17,765 nt of DNA from Lojkania enalia. Taxonomy: Eukaryota > Ascomycota > Dothideomycetes > Pleosporales. Position 1 is the stretch's first letter. Each line of letters starts with the position of its first letter. This document shows, in pieces, positions 17,567-17,765 of the stretch. The notes below the pieces were generated by a model that was given only the letters and a program-made list of their open reading frames with translations, had not been told where the DNA came from and did not search any database. The position numbers were made by a program, and so were the translations under genes. The stretch lies in assembly GCA_010094045.1 (NCBI GenBank), contig ML986907.1:11924-29688 (forward strand), written 5' to 3'.

Positions 17567-17765
17567 GTTATTTAGATAAGATCTTAAAAATCTTCTATTA
17601 ACCGAAGCTTTTAGGTTTAGAACTTTCTATTCTCTATAATTAGAATTGCCTTTAGAAAAGCCGTATAGAGTACATCTAGGTAGAAACTTAGAAACTACTA
17701 ATAACCTATTAGAATTAGAGGTAACCGCTGATATCTAACTATAATTTACCTTCTAATTCCCGTAT
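17567..17765 (+). repeat. Gypsy-A LTR, right copy, second segment
   Basis: Continues the LTR after Fot-2 and matches the minus strand of about 2170 down to 1972, including ttagaattgcctttagaaaa. Homology reaches the window end. Gypsy-A gag on the plus strand would be expected a few hundred bases farther on. Confidence 0.85.

Noticed and set aside
1..17765. A functional novel system such as a toxin-antitoxin, biosynthetic cluster or defence island
   Set aside because: No intact coding sequence exists; every recognisable frame is a transposon relic broken by RIP.

Overview
This window looks like a piece of an AT-rich, gene-free isochore from a filamentous ascomycete (Pezizomycotina). The sequence shows TpG and CpA almost erased and TpA in great excess, while CpG survives. 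Frames that match transposon proteins are broken almost only by TAG/TAA stops where Gln or Trp is expected, and paralogous copies differ by transitions. This is the known outcome of repeat-induced point mutation (RIP). I see no intact protein gene, tRNA, rRNA or CRISPR array. The only open frame of any length (8629-8904 +) is an antisense shadow inside a dead retrotransposon.

Layout: (1) 1-2584 is the 5' part (LTR/leader, gag, start of pol) of a Ty3/gypsy-type element on the minus strand, here Gypsy-A. (2) 2585-3248 is the 3' remnant of a Fot1/Pot2-like (pogo, Tc1/mariner superfamily) DNA transposon, Fot-4, cut by Gypsy-A. (3) 3249-4807 is unassigned degraded sequence holding an exact 32-unit array of a 14-bp minisatellite (3616-4063), bracketed by a 114-bp direct repeat. 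(4) 4813-10316 is a full-length 5.5-kb chromovirus-like Ty3/gypsy element, Gypsy-B, on the minus strand, with 202-bp LTRs, a 5-bp target duplication, a polypurine tract, and recognisable gag, protease, RT, RNase H, integrase and chromodomain. (5) 10446-12110 is extremely AT-rich, faintly coding-like and unidentified. (6) 12113-13287 is Fot-3 (minus), an internally deleted Fot element that keeps the DNA-binding domain and C-terminal tail but lost the catalytic core. (7) 13501-13602 is an isolated Fot terminus. (8) 13720-15280 is Fot-1 (plus), cut by a second Gypsy-A copy that begins at 15281. (9) That Gypsy-A LTR is itself split by Fot-2 (15694-17564, 1871 bp, complete with TIRs and TA duplication) and resumes to the window end.

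The elements do not cooperate. They form a nested graveyard whose insertion order can be read: Fot-1 was hit by Gypsy-A, which was then hit by Fot-2 of the same family. The informative points are the fossil structure, the CCHC zinc knuckle at the C-terminus of the Fot transposases, the deletion derivative Fot-3, the 14-bp minisatellite and the unexplained 10.4-12.1 kb block. All family assignments come from reading motifs by eye in mutated frames; no database search was possible.
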